DNA from: Hyphococcus sp. | Lineage (GTDB): Bacteria; Pseudomonadota; Alphaproteobacteria; Caulobacterales; Parvularculaceae | Assembly (NCBI GenBank): GCA_021776245.1 | Contig: JAJFGF010000072.1 | Location: 62,001 to 126,000 of the forward strand | Direction: 5' to 3' | DNA length: 64,000 nucleotides | Part shown: one piece after another, positions 26,539 to 35,517 of the stretch | Layout of the letters: every line of letters starts with the position of its first letter | Position numbering within the stretch: position 1 is the stretch's first letter | Made by a program: the position numbers and the translations under genes | The notes under the pieces: model-generated | What the model saw: only the letters and a program-made list of their open reading frames with translations | Databases searched by the model: none | Told to the model about the DNA's origin: nothing

Positions 26539-27929
26539 AAATATCAATGCCCTTAATTGGTTCACTGATTATCCTTATTGGCGCTGTTGGGTTCTTCCTG
26601 TTGCGGCCTGCAAGCGACGCGCCGTCAGGCGAAAGCGGCGCCGTCGAGCGCATAGTTTCCTATTGGGTGGCGCCGATGGACCCGAATTACCGCAGCGACG
26701 CGCCGGGCAAGTCGCCCATGGGGATGGATCTCATTCCGGTTTATGAGGATGACGGTTCTGGCGTCGGCGGCGAGCCATCCATCAGGATCGATCCATCGGT
26801 CGTCAATAATATCGGCGTGAAAACGCAGCGCGTTTTGCGCGCGGATCTGGCGCGGGAGATCAACACCGTCGGCGCGATCATGATCGACGAAGAAGCGCGA
26901 TCCGACATTAACGTTCGCTCCGAGGGCTGGATCGAAAAGCTCCATGTCGAAGCGGTCGGCGAAAAGGTCGAGCGCGGCGAGGTTCTGTTTGAAATTTACG
27001 CTCCGGCGCTGGTTGCTGCGCAATCAGAATTTATCCAGGCGCTAAAGATCGGCCGGCCGGCGCTGATCCGCGCCGGAACAGAGCGACTGACTGCGCTCGG
27101 CGTGAGTGAAAGCCAGGTCGCCGATTTAACACGCAGCCGAAGCGTGCAGCGGCGCGTTGAAATTGTCGCGCCGCAATCGGGCATTGTGACCGCGCTGAAT
27201 GCGCGCGAAGGCATGTTCCTTCGCCGTAATGATATGGCGATGCAACTCGCTGACCTCTCAAGCGTCTGGATCATCGCCGATGTTTTTGAAAATGATGCGC
27301 ATTGGGCGGCGCCGGGCGACGCGGCGCAGATGACGCTGCCGGCTTTTCCGGGCGAAGTCTGGAATGGGGAAGTGGATTACGTCTATCCGACAGCGGAAAG
27401 GATGACGCGAACGGTTCAGGTTCGGCTCCGCTTTCCCAATCCCCGCGACCAGTTGAAACCAAACATGTTCGCGAATGTCCGTATCGGCGCGGCGCCGAAG
27501 AAAAATGTTCTGACGATCCCGCAATCGGCGCTCATTCGCACCAGCAAGGGCGACCGCGTGATCCTGGCGCTTGGCGATGGACGTTTCCGGCCCGCGCATG
27601 TCACGCCCGGCATTGAAAGCGGCGAAAAGGTCGAAATACGCGCCGGCCTGAATGAAGGCGAGGCCATCGTCGTCGAAAGCCAGTTCCTGATCGATTCCGA
27701 AGCGAGCCTTGACGCGGGACTGTTGCGATTGTCGGCGCCGTCAATGCCGGAAGGCGGGTCCATGGACGATCATGCCGAGAAAGAGATGGAGATGACGGAC
27801 GGTGAAGAAATGAGCGCGCGCGATATGGAAGCGATGCCGGAAGACGAGCCAATGCCCAACCATGAACATATGAATCATACGATGGATGATGAATCGATGG
27901 GAGATGAATCTCTGGGAGATGGGCAATGA
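26535..27929 (+). CDS. cusB: Cu(I)/Ag(I) efflux membrane-fusion protein
   Basis: A 464-residue periplasmic adaptor of the RND pump. After an N-terminal anchor (about 5-25) comes a heavy-metal-binding module with YWVAPMDPNYRSDAPGKSPMGMDLIPVYED (about 43-75), where the Met and Asp/Cys-type ligands take up metal. Then follow barrel-sandwich, alpha-hairpin and beta-barrel domains, as in HlyD-type adaptors (EIYAPALVAAQSEFIQA; VEIVAPQSGIVTAL). The last 65 residues are an unusual acidic tail rich in Met, His and Glu (NHEHMNHTMDDESM), a likely extra metal-binding region. It overlaps cusA by ATGA. No cusF gene is seen. Confidence 0.92.
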   Translation: MKISMPLIGSLIILIGAVGFFLLRPASDAPSGESGAVERIVSYWVAPMDPNYRSDAPGKSPMGMDLIPVYEDDGSGVGGEPSIRIDPSVVNNIGVKTQRVLRADLAREINTVGAIMIDEEARSDINVRSEGWIEKLHVEAVGEKVERGEVLFEIYAPALVAAQSEFIQALKIGRPALIRAGTERLTALGVSESQVADLTRSRSVQRRVEIVAPQSGIVTALNAREGMFLRRNDMAMQLADLSSVWIIADVFENDAHWAAPGDAAQMTLPAFPGEVWNGEVDYVYPTAERMTRTVQVRLRFPNPRDQLKPNMFANVRIGAAPKKNVLTIPQSALIRTSKGDRVILALGDGRFRPAHVTPGIESGEKVEIRAGLNEGEAIVVESQFLIDSEASLDAGLLRLSAPSMPEGGSMDDHAEKEMEMTDGEEMSARDMEAMPEDEPMPNHEHMNHTMDDESMGDESLGDGQ

Positions 27930-30900
27930 TTTCCCAGATCATTCGCGGCTCAATCGAGAACAGGTTTCTTGTCATCGTCGCCGCATTGTTTCTGGCGGTC
28001 GCCGGCTTTGTCTCGCTGCGATCAACGCCGCTTGATGCGATCCCCGATCTTTCCGATGTGCAGGTCATTATAAAAACAAGCTATCCTGGCCAGGCGCCGC
28101 AAGTCGTTGAGGATCAGGTTACCTATCCGCTGGCGACGGCGATGCTCGCGGTGCCGGGCGCGAAAACCGTGCGCGGCTACTCGTTCTTCAACGACTCTTT
28201 CGTCTACATCATTTTCGAAGACGGCACGGATCTTTATTGGGCGCGGTCGCGGGTTCTGGAATATCTGAGCCAGATCGCACCGCAATTGCCGGATGCGGCA
28301 AAACCGGCGCTCGGTCCCGATGCCACCGGCGTTGGGTGGATTTATCAATATGCGCTCGTCGATCGGACCGGCGCCCATAACCTTGCCGAGCTGCGATCGC
28401 TGCAGGACTGGTTCCTCAAATATGAACTGCAAACCGTAGAGGGCGTATCTGAAGTCGCGGCGATCGGCGGCATGGTGAAGCAATATCAGGTCGTCGTTGA
28501 TCCCAACCGCCTGCGCTCATTCGGCATTCCCTTGTCGGATGTGCGCCGCGCCATTGAGCGCGGCAATATGGAAACCGGCGGGCGCGTCGTTGAAATGGCC
28601 GAAGCGGAATATATTATTCGCGCCGGCGGCTATGTGAAATCGATCAGAGACCTTGAGCAAATTCCGTTGCGCGTTAACGACGCCGGAACGCCGATCCTCA
28701 TCCGTGATGTCGCTGATGTCCGGCTCGGGCCGGAGCTGCGCCGCGGCATTGGTGAATTAAACGGCGAAGGCGAGGCCGTTGGCGGCGTTATCATCATGCG
28801 CGCCGGCGAAAACGCCGCCGCCACGATCGAGGGCGTTAAGGCAAAGCTTGAAAGCTTGAAAGCGGGACTGCCCGAGGGCGTCGAAATCGTCACGACCTAT
28901 GACCGTTCAAAACTTATCAAGCGGGCGGTTGATACGCTGCGGGAAAAACTCTTTGAAGAGTTTTTAATCGTCGCGGTGGTCTGCGCGCTATTTCTCTTTC
29001 ATCTGCGCTCGGCCCTTGTCGTCGTCATCAGCCTGCCGCTGGGCGTTCTGGCCGCGTTTATTGTGATGAACGCGCAAGGCATCACCGCCAACATTATGTC
29101 CCTTGGGGGCATTGCGATCGCGGTCGGCGCCATGGTCGATGCAACCATTGTGATGATCGAAAATGTTCACAAAAAACTTGAAGGCAATGATGCGACCGGC
29201 GCCGCGCGCTGGCGGCTGATCTCGGACGCATGCGTCGAGGTTGGTCCGCCCCTCTTTTTCTCACTGCTGATCATCACACTCAGCTTCACGCCGATCTTTG
29301 CGCTGCAGGCCCAGGAAGGACGGCTGTTCTCGCCGCTGGCTTTCACCAAAACTTACGCCATGGGGGCGGCGACGATCCTGTCGGTGACGCTGGTTCCCGT
29401 ATTAATCGGGCTTCTGGTTCGCGGGCGCATCGCGCCGGAACATAAAAACCCGGTCAATAATTTCCTGACCCACGGCTACCGGCCGGTAATCGGCGCCGCG
29501 CTGCGCCGTCCCTGGACAATCATCGCGGCTGCGGGCCTTGTCATGGCAAGCATGATCGTTCCCGCGACGATGCTCGGCGGCGAATTCATGCCGGATCTGG
29601 ACGAGGGCGATCTTCTTTATATGCCGAGCGCCTATCCCGGCATTTCCGCAAGCAAGGTCGCGCAAACCGTCCAGCAGACAAACAAGCTGATCATGACCAT
29701 TCCGGAAGTTGAAACTGTCTACGGTAAAGCGGGCCGCGCGGAATCCGCGACCGATCCGGCGCCGCTGCCGATGATCGAAACAACGATCCAGTTAAAGCCG
29801 CGCGCCGAATGGCGAAAAGGCGTGACCATGGAAACGCTCAAAGCGGAACTTGATGCGCTGGTCGATGTTCCGAGCCTCACCAATGTCTGGATCATGCCAA
29901 TCAAAAACCGCCTCGATATGCTGGCGACCGGCATCAAAACGCCGGTAGGCGTCAAAGTCGCCGGTCCCGATCTTGATGTCATTGCCGACATCGGACGCGA
30001 AATCGAATCCGTTTTGCAAAACGTGACAGGCACTTCATCGGTTTACGCAGAACGCGTTACCGGCGGGCGTTTTATCGATGTTGATGTTGACCGCCAGGCA
30101 GCAGCCCGGGTCGGGCTTAATATTGCCGATGTTCATGACGTTGTGCGGTCGGCGATCGGCGGCATGACTATCGGTGAGAGCGTGGAGGGGCTCGAGCGCT
30201 ATCCGATTAATCTGCGTTATCCGCGCGACATTCGCGATTCCCCGGAGCGCCTGCGCGATCTGCCGATTGTCACCGATTCCGGTGCGCAAATTCCGCTCGG
30301 CAGCATCGCCGACATTCGCATCAATGAAGGTCCGGCGGTGATCCGCAGCGAGAACGCACGGTTAAACGGCTGGATCTATGTGGATATCACCGGGCGCGAC
30401 ATCGGTTCTTATGTTGCTGATGCGCAGCGAGCGGTTGGCGATCATGTCGATCTGCCCGCCGGTTATTCGATCTCCTGGTCGGGCCAATATGAATATATGG
30501 AGCGCGCAAAAGAACGCTTTACCTATGTTGGTCCGGGCATGCTGGTGATCATCATACTGCTTTTATTCCTGAACTTCCGAAACGTGACGGATGTGTTGAT
30601 CATTCTCGGAACTTTACCTTTCGCGCTTGTCGGCGGATTGTGGCTGATGTTCGTTCTCGGGTTTAATCTTTCTGTCGCTGCAGCCGTCGGCTTCATTGCG
30701 CTTGCCGGCGTTGCTGTCGAAATCGGCGTCCTGATGATCATGTATCTGAAACAGGAAGTGGCGGCGGCGAGGGCGCTCGCCCGGGAAAGCGGCGCGCCGG
30801 TGGATGAGGCGCATTTCGCCGAGGCTATCCGCAAGGGCGCCTTGCGGCGGTTGCGCCCGATCATGATGACCTTCGCGGTCATTCTGGCCGGCCTGATGCC

Positions 30901-31096
30901 GATCATGATTGGCCATGGCGCCGGCGCAGAAGTCATGCGCCGTATCGCAGCGCCCATGGTCGGCGGCATTGTCAGCGCGACAATACTCGCGCTTGTCGTC
31001 ATCCCCGCGGCTTATTTTCTCGTGAATCGGCGGGCGCTGTCGGGCGAACAGATTGGAGTTGAGCCGCCGCCGCCGGGGATGGCGCTTGTTGAGTGA
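27926..31096 (+). CDS. cusA: Cu(I)/Ag(I) efflux RND transporter
   Basis: A 1056-residue proton-driven inner-membrane pump exporting Cu(I)/Ag(I). The three metal-site methionines of E. coli CusA (573, 623, 672) are all present with a constant offset of seven: Met566 (GDLLYMPS), Met616 (APLPMIET) and Met665 (NRLDMLAT). This separates it from the Czc/Zn group. The proton-relay Asp405 is in GAMVDATIVMIEN. Twelve transmembrane segments and two large periplasmic loops are of normal size. It is the last gene of the coupled set cusC-cusB-cusA and its final 141 bases recur at 32515-32652. Confidence 0.95.
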   Translation: MISQIIRGSIENRFLVIVAALFLAVAGFVSLRSTPLDAIPDLSDVQVIIKTSYPGQAPQVVEDQVTYPLATAMLAVPGAKTVRGYSFFNDSFVYIIFEDGTDLYWARSRVLEYLSQIAPQLPDAAKPALGPDATGVGWIYQYALVDRTGAHNLAELRSLQDWFLKYELQTVEGVSEVAAIGGMVKQYQVVVDPNRLRSFGIPLSDVRRAIERGNMETGGRVVEMAEAEYIIRAGGYVKSIRDLEQIPLRVNDAGTPILIRDVADVRLGPELRRGIGELNGEGEAVGGVIIMRAGENAAATIEGVKAKLESLKAGLPEGVEIVTTYDRSKLIKRAVDTLREKLFEEFLIVAVVCALFLFHLRSALVVVISLPLGVLAAFIVMNAQGITANIMSLGGIAIAVGAMVDATIVMIENVHKKLEGNDATGAARWRLISDACVEVGPPLFFSLLIITLSFTPIFALQAQEGRLFSPLAFTKTYAMGAATILSVTLVPVLIGLLVRGRIAPEHKNPVNNFLTHGYRPVIGAALRRPWTIIAAAGLVMASMIVPATMLGGEFMPDLDEGDLLYMPSAYPGISASKVAQTVQQTNKLIMTIPEVETVYGKAGRAESATDPAPLPMIETTIQLKPRAEWRKGVTMETLKAELDALVDVPSLTNVWIMPIKNRLDMLATGIKTPVGVKVAGPDLDVIADIGREIESVLQNVTGTSSVYAERVTGGRFIDVDVDRQAAARVGLNIADVHDVVRSAIGGMTIGESVEGLERYPINLRYPRDIRDSPERLRDLPIVTDSGAQIPLGSIADIRINEGPAVIRSENARLNGWIYVDITGRDIGSYVADAQRAVGDHVDLPAGYSISWSGQYEYMERAKERFTYVGPGMLVIIILLLFLNFRNVTDVLIILGTLPFALVGGLWLMFVLGFNLSVAAAVGFIALAGVAVEIGVLMIMYLKQEVAAARALARESGAPVDEAHFAEAIRKGALRRLRPIMMTFAVILAGLMPIMIGHGAGAEVMRRIAAPMVGGIVSATILALVVIPAAYFLVNRRALSGEQIGVEPPPPGMALVE

Positions 31097-31122
31097 GGCG
31101 GTCGCATTTTGATGATCGTGTC

Positions 31123-32460
31123 TCACGCGTGGTGATGGGACGGCGGCTCGCCGGAATTCCTCAAACCGCTGAGATAAAACTTTTCAAAAGCGAATATGAC
31201 CGCGATCGCAGTCGCCGCGATCAAGACGATTGCCGGATCGGCTTTGCCTTTGATGATGAGCAACGCGCCAAGAACGCCGATGTCGAGGGCCATTGCAGAA
31301 ATCAAAACCCATGACTTCGCCGCCACTTCCCGGCGCAGATAGCGAAAGACGCCCCAGTGGATCGCTATATCCATCACAAGGTAGAAAATCGCACCAAGCG
31401 AGGCGATGCGGCTGAGATCGAAAAACGCCGCGAGAATCCCCGCCAACACCACCGTATAGACGAGCATATGTTTCTGAATGTCGCCAGGCATGCCGAAATG
31501 TTTGTGCGGGATGAGATTCATGTCGGTCAGCATGGTGAGCATACGGGAGACGGCAAAGATGCTGGCAAGAAGACCGGACGCCGTGGCGATGATCGCAATG
31601 GCGACCGTAAACCACACGCCAGCGACGCCAAACACCGGGCGCGCCGCCTCTGCAAGGGCGTAATTCTTCGCCCGGATGATTTCCGGAATGCTGAGCGTTG
31701 AACCGACGGCCCACACCACCATCAGATAGACGACGAGACAAATGATGAGCGAGATCATGATGGCGCGGCCGACATTTTTGTTCGGGTTCTTAACCTCACC
31801 GCCGCTATTGGTGATCGTTGTAAATCCTTTATAGGCAAGTATCGCCAGAGCGACGCCCGCGAGAAATCCGCTTACTGATGGTCTGTCGCCGGCGCCCGTC
31901 GCTTGTAACTCAAAGGAAAAACCGGCCGCCCAAAGCGTTATCAGCGTAAACGCCAGAATGCCGCCAACCTTCATCACTGCGGTCACTTTTGAAATGCCGC
32001 CAATGAATTTATTACCGGCAATGTTGATGAGAAAGGCAAAAATGATCAGCCCGATGGCAAGAAATGGTACGAGAATACCGCCTTCATCAATGTCGAAAAG
32101 TTGAAGCGTGTAGGTTCCGAACGTCCGCGCCACAAGACTTTCGTTGATGATCATGGAAATCGCCATTAACAGCGCGGCGCCGCCGGTCATCGTCGTGGGT
32201 CCATATGCCTTTTTGAGGATCATGGCGATGCCGCCCGCCGACGGGTATTTGTTGGAAACTTTGATATATGTGTAGGCGCTGAACGCGCTGATGATTGCAG
32301 CGACAAAAAACGCCAGCGGGAATAAGGCGCCGGCGAATTCCGCGACTTGGCCAGTGAGAGCAAAAATTCCGGCGCCTATCATCACACCGGTTCCCATCGC
32401 CACGGCGCCCGGAAGGCTGAGGCTGTCTTTTTTGTAGCTCGTTGATCTATCGTGTTCCAC
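31123..32460 (-). CDS. APC-superfamily amino acid/amine permease
   Basis: A 445-residue inner-membrane transporter with about 12 hydrophobic segments. The N-terminus SLPGAVAMGTGVMIGAGIFALTG carries the GxGIF motif of APC transporters that binds the substrate backbone; SAGGIAMILKKAYG and AILAYKGFTTITNSGGEVKNP are other family blocks. Substrate unknown. The C-terminus ends in PPSHHH. It starts at GTG. It is transcribed against cusA and sits between the true cusA end and a second, broken cusA end, so it appears inserted there. Confidence 0.85.
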   Translation of the reverse strand: MEHDRSTSYKKDSLSLPGAVAMGTGVMIGAGIFALTGQVAEFAGALFPLAFFVAAIISAFSAYTYIKVSNKYPSAGGIAMILKKAYGPTTMTGGAALLMAISMIINESLVARTFGTYTLQLFDIDEGGILVPFLAIGLIIFAFLINIAGNKFIGGISKVTAVMKVGGILAFTLITLWAAGFSFELQATGAGDRPSVSGFLAGVALAILAYKGFTTITNSGGEVKNPNKNVGRAIMISLIICLVVYLMVVWAVGSTLSIPEIIRAKNYALAEAARPVFGVAGVWFTVAIAIIATASGLLASIFAVSRMLTMLTDMNLIPHKHFGMPGDIQKHMLVYTVVLAGILAAFFDLSRIASLGAIFYLVMDIAIHWGVFRYLRREVAAKSWVLISAMALDIGVLGALLIIKGKADPAIVLIAATAIAVIFAFEKFYLSGLRNSGEPPSHHHA

Positions 32461-32514
32461 TATCTCTATCGGTATTTTCGTTCATTGCGCCAAAACGCGC
32501 CACCGTTTCGGTCA

Positions 32515-32652
32515 ATGGGCGCTGGCATTGTCTGTACGACAATTCTCGCGCTTGTTGTGATCCCGGCCGCTTTTTTTCTCGTAAATCGGCGGGCGCTGGC
32601 CAGCGATCAAAAAGAAATTTCACCGCAGTCATTTGGCACGCCAGTTGAGTAG
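32515..32652 (+). pseudogene. Duplicated 3' end of cusA
   Basis: The 46-codon frame (ATG 32515 to stop 32650-32652) matches the last 47 codons of cusA closely: GIVxxTILALVVIPAA(F/Y)FLVNRRAL, with roughly 80 percent base identity over about 100 bases by eye, then divergent tails both ending in VE. It has the same orientation as cusA. The preceding bases do not match. So the APC gene is flanked by direct repeats of the cusA terminus. The remnant encodes only one membrane segment and is unlikely to function. Confidence 0.8.
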
Positions 32653-33035
32653 GCAGACGGGCCAACACAATGTCGAAGCGGGAACAAGCCAATCCAGGTG
32701 GTCGCATAACCCGTTATCTCGGTGAGTAAATCGCCAAATAGTTTTGTCGCACAATTTATATTGTCGCAAATTATGATAATCGAAATTTCCGGTTGTGACT
32801 CATCAAAACGCCGGCCGCATAAAAAGAATTACGCGACCGGCGCTATTTCACCCAGGCAAATCCTCCCCCATAGAGTTGCCAAAGGGCTTGGCGATCTCCC
32901 CGGTGAGCCCCACAGGATAGGGCGCGTCGAAAGCGGCCGATAGGAGATTTTGGCCATATGAATTCGCAGTCGCACCAGATTGACGGCGACGGTCAAAAAT
33001 TCGACAGCCAGACTTTGCGTTGGATATTGGCGCTT
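32653..33035. other. Gene-free stretch
   Basis: About 380 bp between the cusA remnant and the AraC gene. The part at 32740-32790 is AT-rich (TTTATATTGTCGCAAATTATGATAA split by the end of a line of related TTGTCGCA words) and could hold a promoter. I see no convincing coding frame, hairpin terminator or RNA gene. Confidence 0.4.
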
Positions 33036-33869
33036 TTAGAAACTGGCCAAAGGATAATGAATCGGCGCCGCCAGCCGTTTGGTCTGCACGGCAGTGATCC
33101 ATTTGGCCTCGACGCTTGCAAACTGCCCCGGCGTGACGCCAATGAAGGATTTGAACTCCTTGATAAAATGCGACTGGTCGTAAAAACCGTCACCGGCAGC
33201 GGCTACCCATAAGGCTTTACCGGCGCGTATTCTATCAGCGGCGCGCAGCGCCCGGTATTTTCGCTGCAGCAGCTTTGGGGAAGCGCCGAAAACCTGTTTG
33301 GCAATTCGGTCTGTTTGCCGCCGGGATACATCCATCAACTCTATCAGCCGGTCAAGGTCCAAATCATTCGGATCGGCCAGCCATTGCTCCAGCGCCACGG
33401 GATAGGTGTTGTTGCGCGCCGTACGGTGCGCGATCAAGTGAGCAAAAAATCGATCGGCCGCCGCCGCCATCGCCGGCAGGCTCGGCGCGTTGCGGATTTC
33501 TTCGATTGTGCTGCGGCCCATGCGCCCGCCGAAATCGGTAAGGTCGTAAATACTATCGGCGATTTCAGCAGCGCTAAAACCCAGCAGCGGCCTCCAGCCG
33601 CGCGGCCTGATGCCGACGCCAAAGACGCGCGTTCCCGCCTCTACATTGAGCAAATAAGCGCCGTTTGTGGGCCCGAGGAGAAACGCCGTTGAAATCTCGG
33701 TTTCATCACCCGTGGAAAATTTTATCCGGCCCGCGCCACTGAGCAGCACGCGAATATTGCCCAATTCGGCGCACATGGGTTGTACTGACTGCGTTTCCGT
33801 TGAGAAATAATAATAAGCGCGGACATAATCCCGAAGATCCGTACGCGGTAAAAAATAATCTAGTTCCAT
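33036..33869 (-). CDS. AraC-family transcriptional regulator
   Basis: A 277-residue regulator. The N-terminal half (about 1-140) matches the DUF6597-type sensor domain found in front of AraC HTH domains (YFLPRTDLRDYVRAYYYF; GVGIRPRGWRPLLGFSAAEIADS). The C-terminal HTH shows LDLDRLIELMDVSRRQTDRI as the first helix-turn-helix and AAGDGFYDQSHFIKEFKSFIGVTPGQF as the second, with the usual FYDQSHFxxxFxxxxGxTPxxF signature. Target unknown; the cus locus is close but the AraC gene points toward it rather than with it. Start ATG 33869 or GTG 33875. Confidence 0.88.
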   Translation of the reverse strand: MELDYFLPRTDLRDYVRAYYYFSTETQSVQPMCAELGNIRVLLSGAGRIKFSTGDETEISTAFLLGPTNGAYLLNVEAGTRVFGVGIRPRGWRPLLGFSAAEIADSIYDLTDFGGRMGRSTIEEIRNAPSLPAMAAAADRFFAHLIAHRTARNNTYPVALEQWLADPNDLDLDRLIELMDVSRRQTDRIAKQVFGASPKLLQRKYRALRAADRIRAGKALWVAAAGDGFYDQSHFIKEFKSFIGVTPGQFASVEAKWITAVQTKRLAAPIHYPLASF

Positions 33870-34097
33870 CCTCACCCGTAACGCATGTTAATAAAACGCT
33901 GGCTGCTCAATGAAGCTAGCCCGCTTTCTCCCATCTGTCACATCTTTCAGCGGCGGCAATGCCGTATTTTCTGAGGTTTGCAAAACGTGACAGCCAAATG
34001 TTCAAGTAAATATCTTTAATTTACTGGTGTTTTCAAAGATTTAGGGAGTCCATCCTGCGCTACGTGCGGTCCATGAGCCACACTACACTGGTTAGTT

Positions 34098-34511
34098 TCA
34101 GGTTTGTCGCCGACCCGACAAAGTGAACAGAGTATCGTCATCGCGCAGCAGAAAAAGTGCAATCAATGCGCCGAGCGCGGGGATCGCCGCAATAAAAAGG
34201 TGGTTATGCGCGTCATAGGGATTTAACAGCCGTTCATAGGTCGACAGTGTGCTGAGCGCATGGATCAGCATCAAAAACCCATAGGACCAGAATTTTAAAA
34301 TTCCAAAAAAGAAACACGCGACAACAGCGATCTGCAGCGCGCCGATAGCATAGGCGGCGGCGACAGGAAGATTTTCAATCATATAAAACGCCTTCCAGAT
34401 CGCGATCGTCGTTTCCGGATCGACAAGTTTTTCAAGCGCCCAGACCAGAAAAAAAATCGCGATTGTCGCCCGAAGAATAAATAACGGCAATTTCAGTTTG
34501 GATTCATCCAT
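34098..34511 (-). CDS. DoxX-like integral membrane protein
   Basis: A 137-residue protein with four hydrophobic segments (about 9-27, 49-69, 73-92 and 107-125). The first segment FILRATIAIFFLVWALEKLVDP and the LNPYDAHNHLFIAAIPALGALIALFLL region resemble the DoxX/DUF417-type membrane family. Function not known. AAGGGG lies 7 bases before the start at 34511. The preceding 163 bp continue the frame of the upstream MBL gene after its stop, and that open stretch overlaps this start by 8 bases. Confidence 0.65.
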   Translation of the reverse strand: MDESKLKLPLFILRATIAIFFLVWALEKLVDPETTIAIWKAFYMIENLPVAAAYAIGALQIAVVACFFFGILKFWSYGFLMLIHALSTLSTYERLLNPYDAHNHLFIAAIPALGALIALFLLRDDDTLFTLSGRRQT

Positions 34512-34674
34512 TGTGCGCCCCTTGGTGTTTTTCCCAGAAGCCATAGCGCCCGTCGCGCATTGTGTCACGGCTGAACGCAAGCGCCCGTCCCTCCGGATCG
34601 ATCACAATCTCGAGTGTGCGGCGAGCAATGAGTGTGCGGATGTTAAATGTATGCCGACATTCTCGCGCGGAATT
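34512..34674 (-). other. Open stretch in frame with the MBL gene after its stop
   Basis: From the stop of the MBL gene (34675) the same frame stays open for about 54 codons and ends in a TGA that overlaps the DoxX-like start. It contains a peptide with MRDGRYGFWEKHQGAHNG at its end. There is no clear start codon with a ribosome binding site; a GTG in the middle is the best candidate. It may be a small coupled gene or chance. Confidence 0.3.
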
Positions 34675-35517
34675 TCAGCATGCAGCGTCGATTTCCATGC
34701 CGTCAAATGCCGGTTCGACGTTCGGCGGCAAATCGCGCCGCAATGTCGCGTAGTCCATATGCACATGCAAATTAGTGAGGATTGCGCGTTTAGGTTTTAT
34801 GCGGGCAATCCATTCCAGCGCCATATCCAGATGCGCATGTGTGCCATGCGGCTTGTATTGAAGCGCATCGACGACCCAGGTGTTGACGCCTGCAAGAATA
34901 TCAAAGCTCGCTTCCGACAGGCCGACGACATCGCTTGAATAGGCAATGTCGCCAAAGCGAAAGCCGAGGGATTGAACATTGCCGTGATCCTGCAGGAACG
35001 CAATTGCCGGAATGTCACCGCTCGGTCCCCCGACAGCAAAAGAAGCGCCGCATGGGGGCATATCAATTTTGTCGAGAATGGGCGGATAAAAACTGCCGGG
35101 TTTTTGTACAAAGCAATAGTTAAAACGGTTGACGAGCTCTCCGGATGTTGCGTCGTCAATATAGACGGGTATGCGTCTGCGCATCTGCAAAGCAAAGACC
35201 CTGAGGTCGTCAATGCCGTGACATTGATCCGCATGATCATGGGTGAAGAGAACGCCATCAAGACGCGAACAGCGTGCGGCCAAAAGCTGCGCACGCATAT
35301 CCGGCGATGTGTCAACCAGAACCGAGGTCACTCTATCATGACGAAAGCCATGAGTTCCGTCAGCGCGCTGCACCAATATGGAACATCGCGTACGGCGATT
35401 TTTTTGTTCGGCAGGATCGCACGCGCCCCAATCGCCGGCCCCGTCCGCGCCGCCAAAACGCGGCACGCCGCCAGACGATCCACTGCCGAGGATAGTGACG
35501 CGCAAATTTCCGCTCAT
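34675..35517 (-). CDS. Metallo-beta-lactamase-fold hydrolase (PhnP-like)
   Basis: A 280-residue MBL-fold phosphodiesterase-like enzyme. The dinuclear metal motif is THDHADQCHG (His93, His95, Asp97, with His100), further ligands are in AYSSDV and NLHVHMDYATLR. The start ILGSGSSGGVPR is characteristic of the PhnP/tRNase-Z-like group. It overlaps tatD by ATGA (35514-35517), so it is coupled. This MBL gene downstream of tatD is a standard alphaproteobacterial arrangement; substrate unknown, possibly cyclic phosphodiesters. Confidence 0.88.
   Translation of the reverse strand: MSGNLRVTILGSGSSGGVPRFGGADGAGDWGACDPAEQKNRRTRCSILVQRADGTHGFRHDRVTSVLVDTSPDMRAQLLAARCSRLDGVLFTHDHADQCHGIDDLRVFALQMRRRIPVYIDDATSGELVNRFNYCFVQKPGSFYPPILDKIDMPPCGASFAVGGPSGDIPAIAFLQDHGNVQSLGFRFGDIAYSSDVVGLSEASFDILAGVNTWVVDALQYKPHGTHAHLDMALEWIARIKPKRAILTNLHVHMDYATLRRDLPPNVEPAFDGMEIDAAC

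Noticed and set aside
27926-31096. Loss of one CusA metal-site methionine
   Set aside because: First alignment by eye suggested a Met to Leu change, but with the correct offset all three methionines (566, 616, 665) are present.
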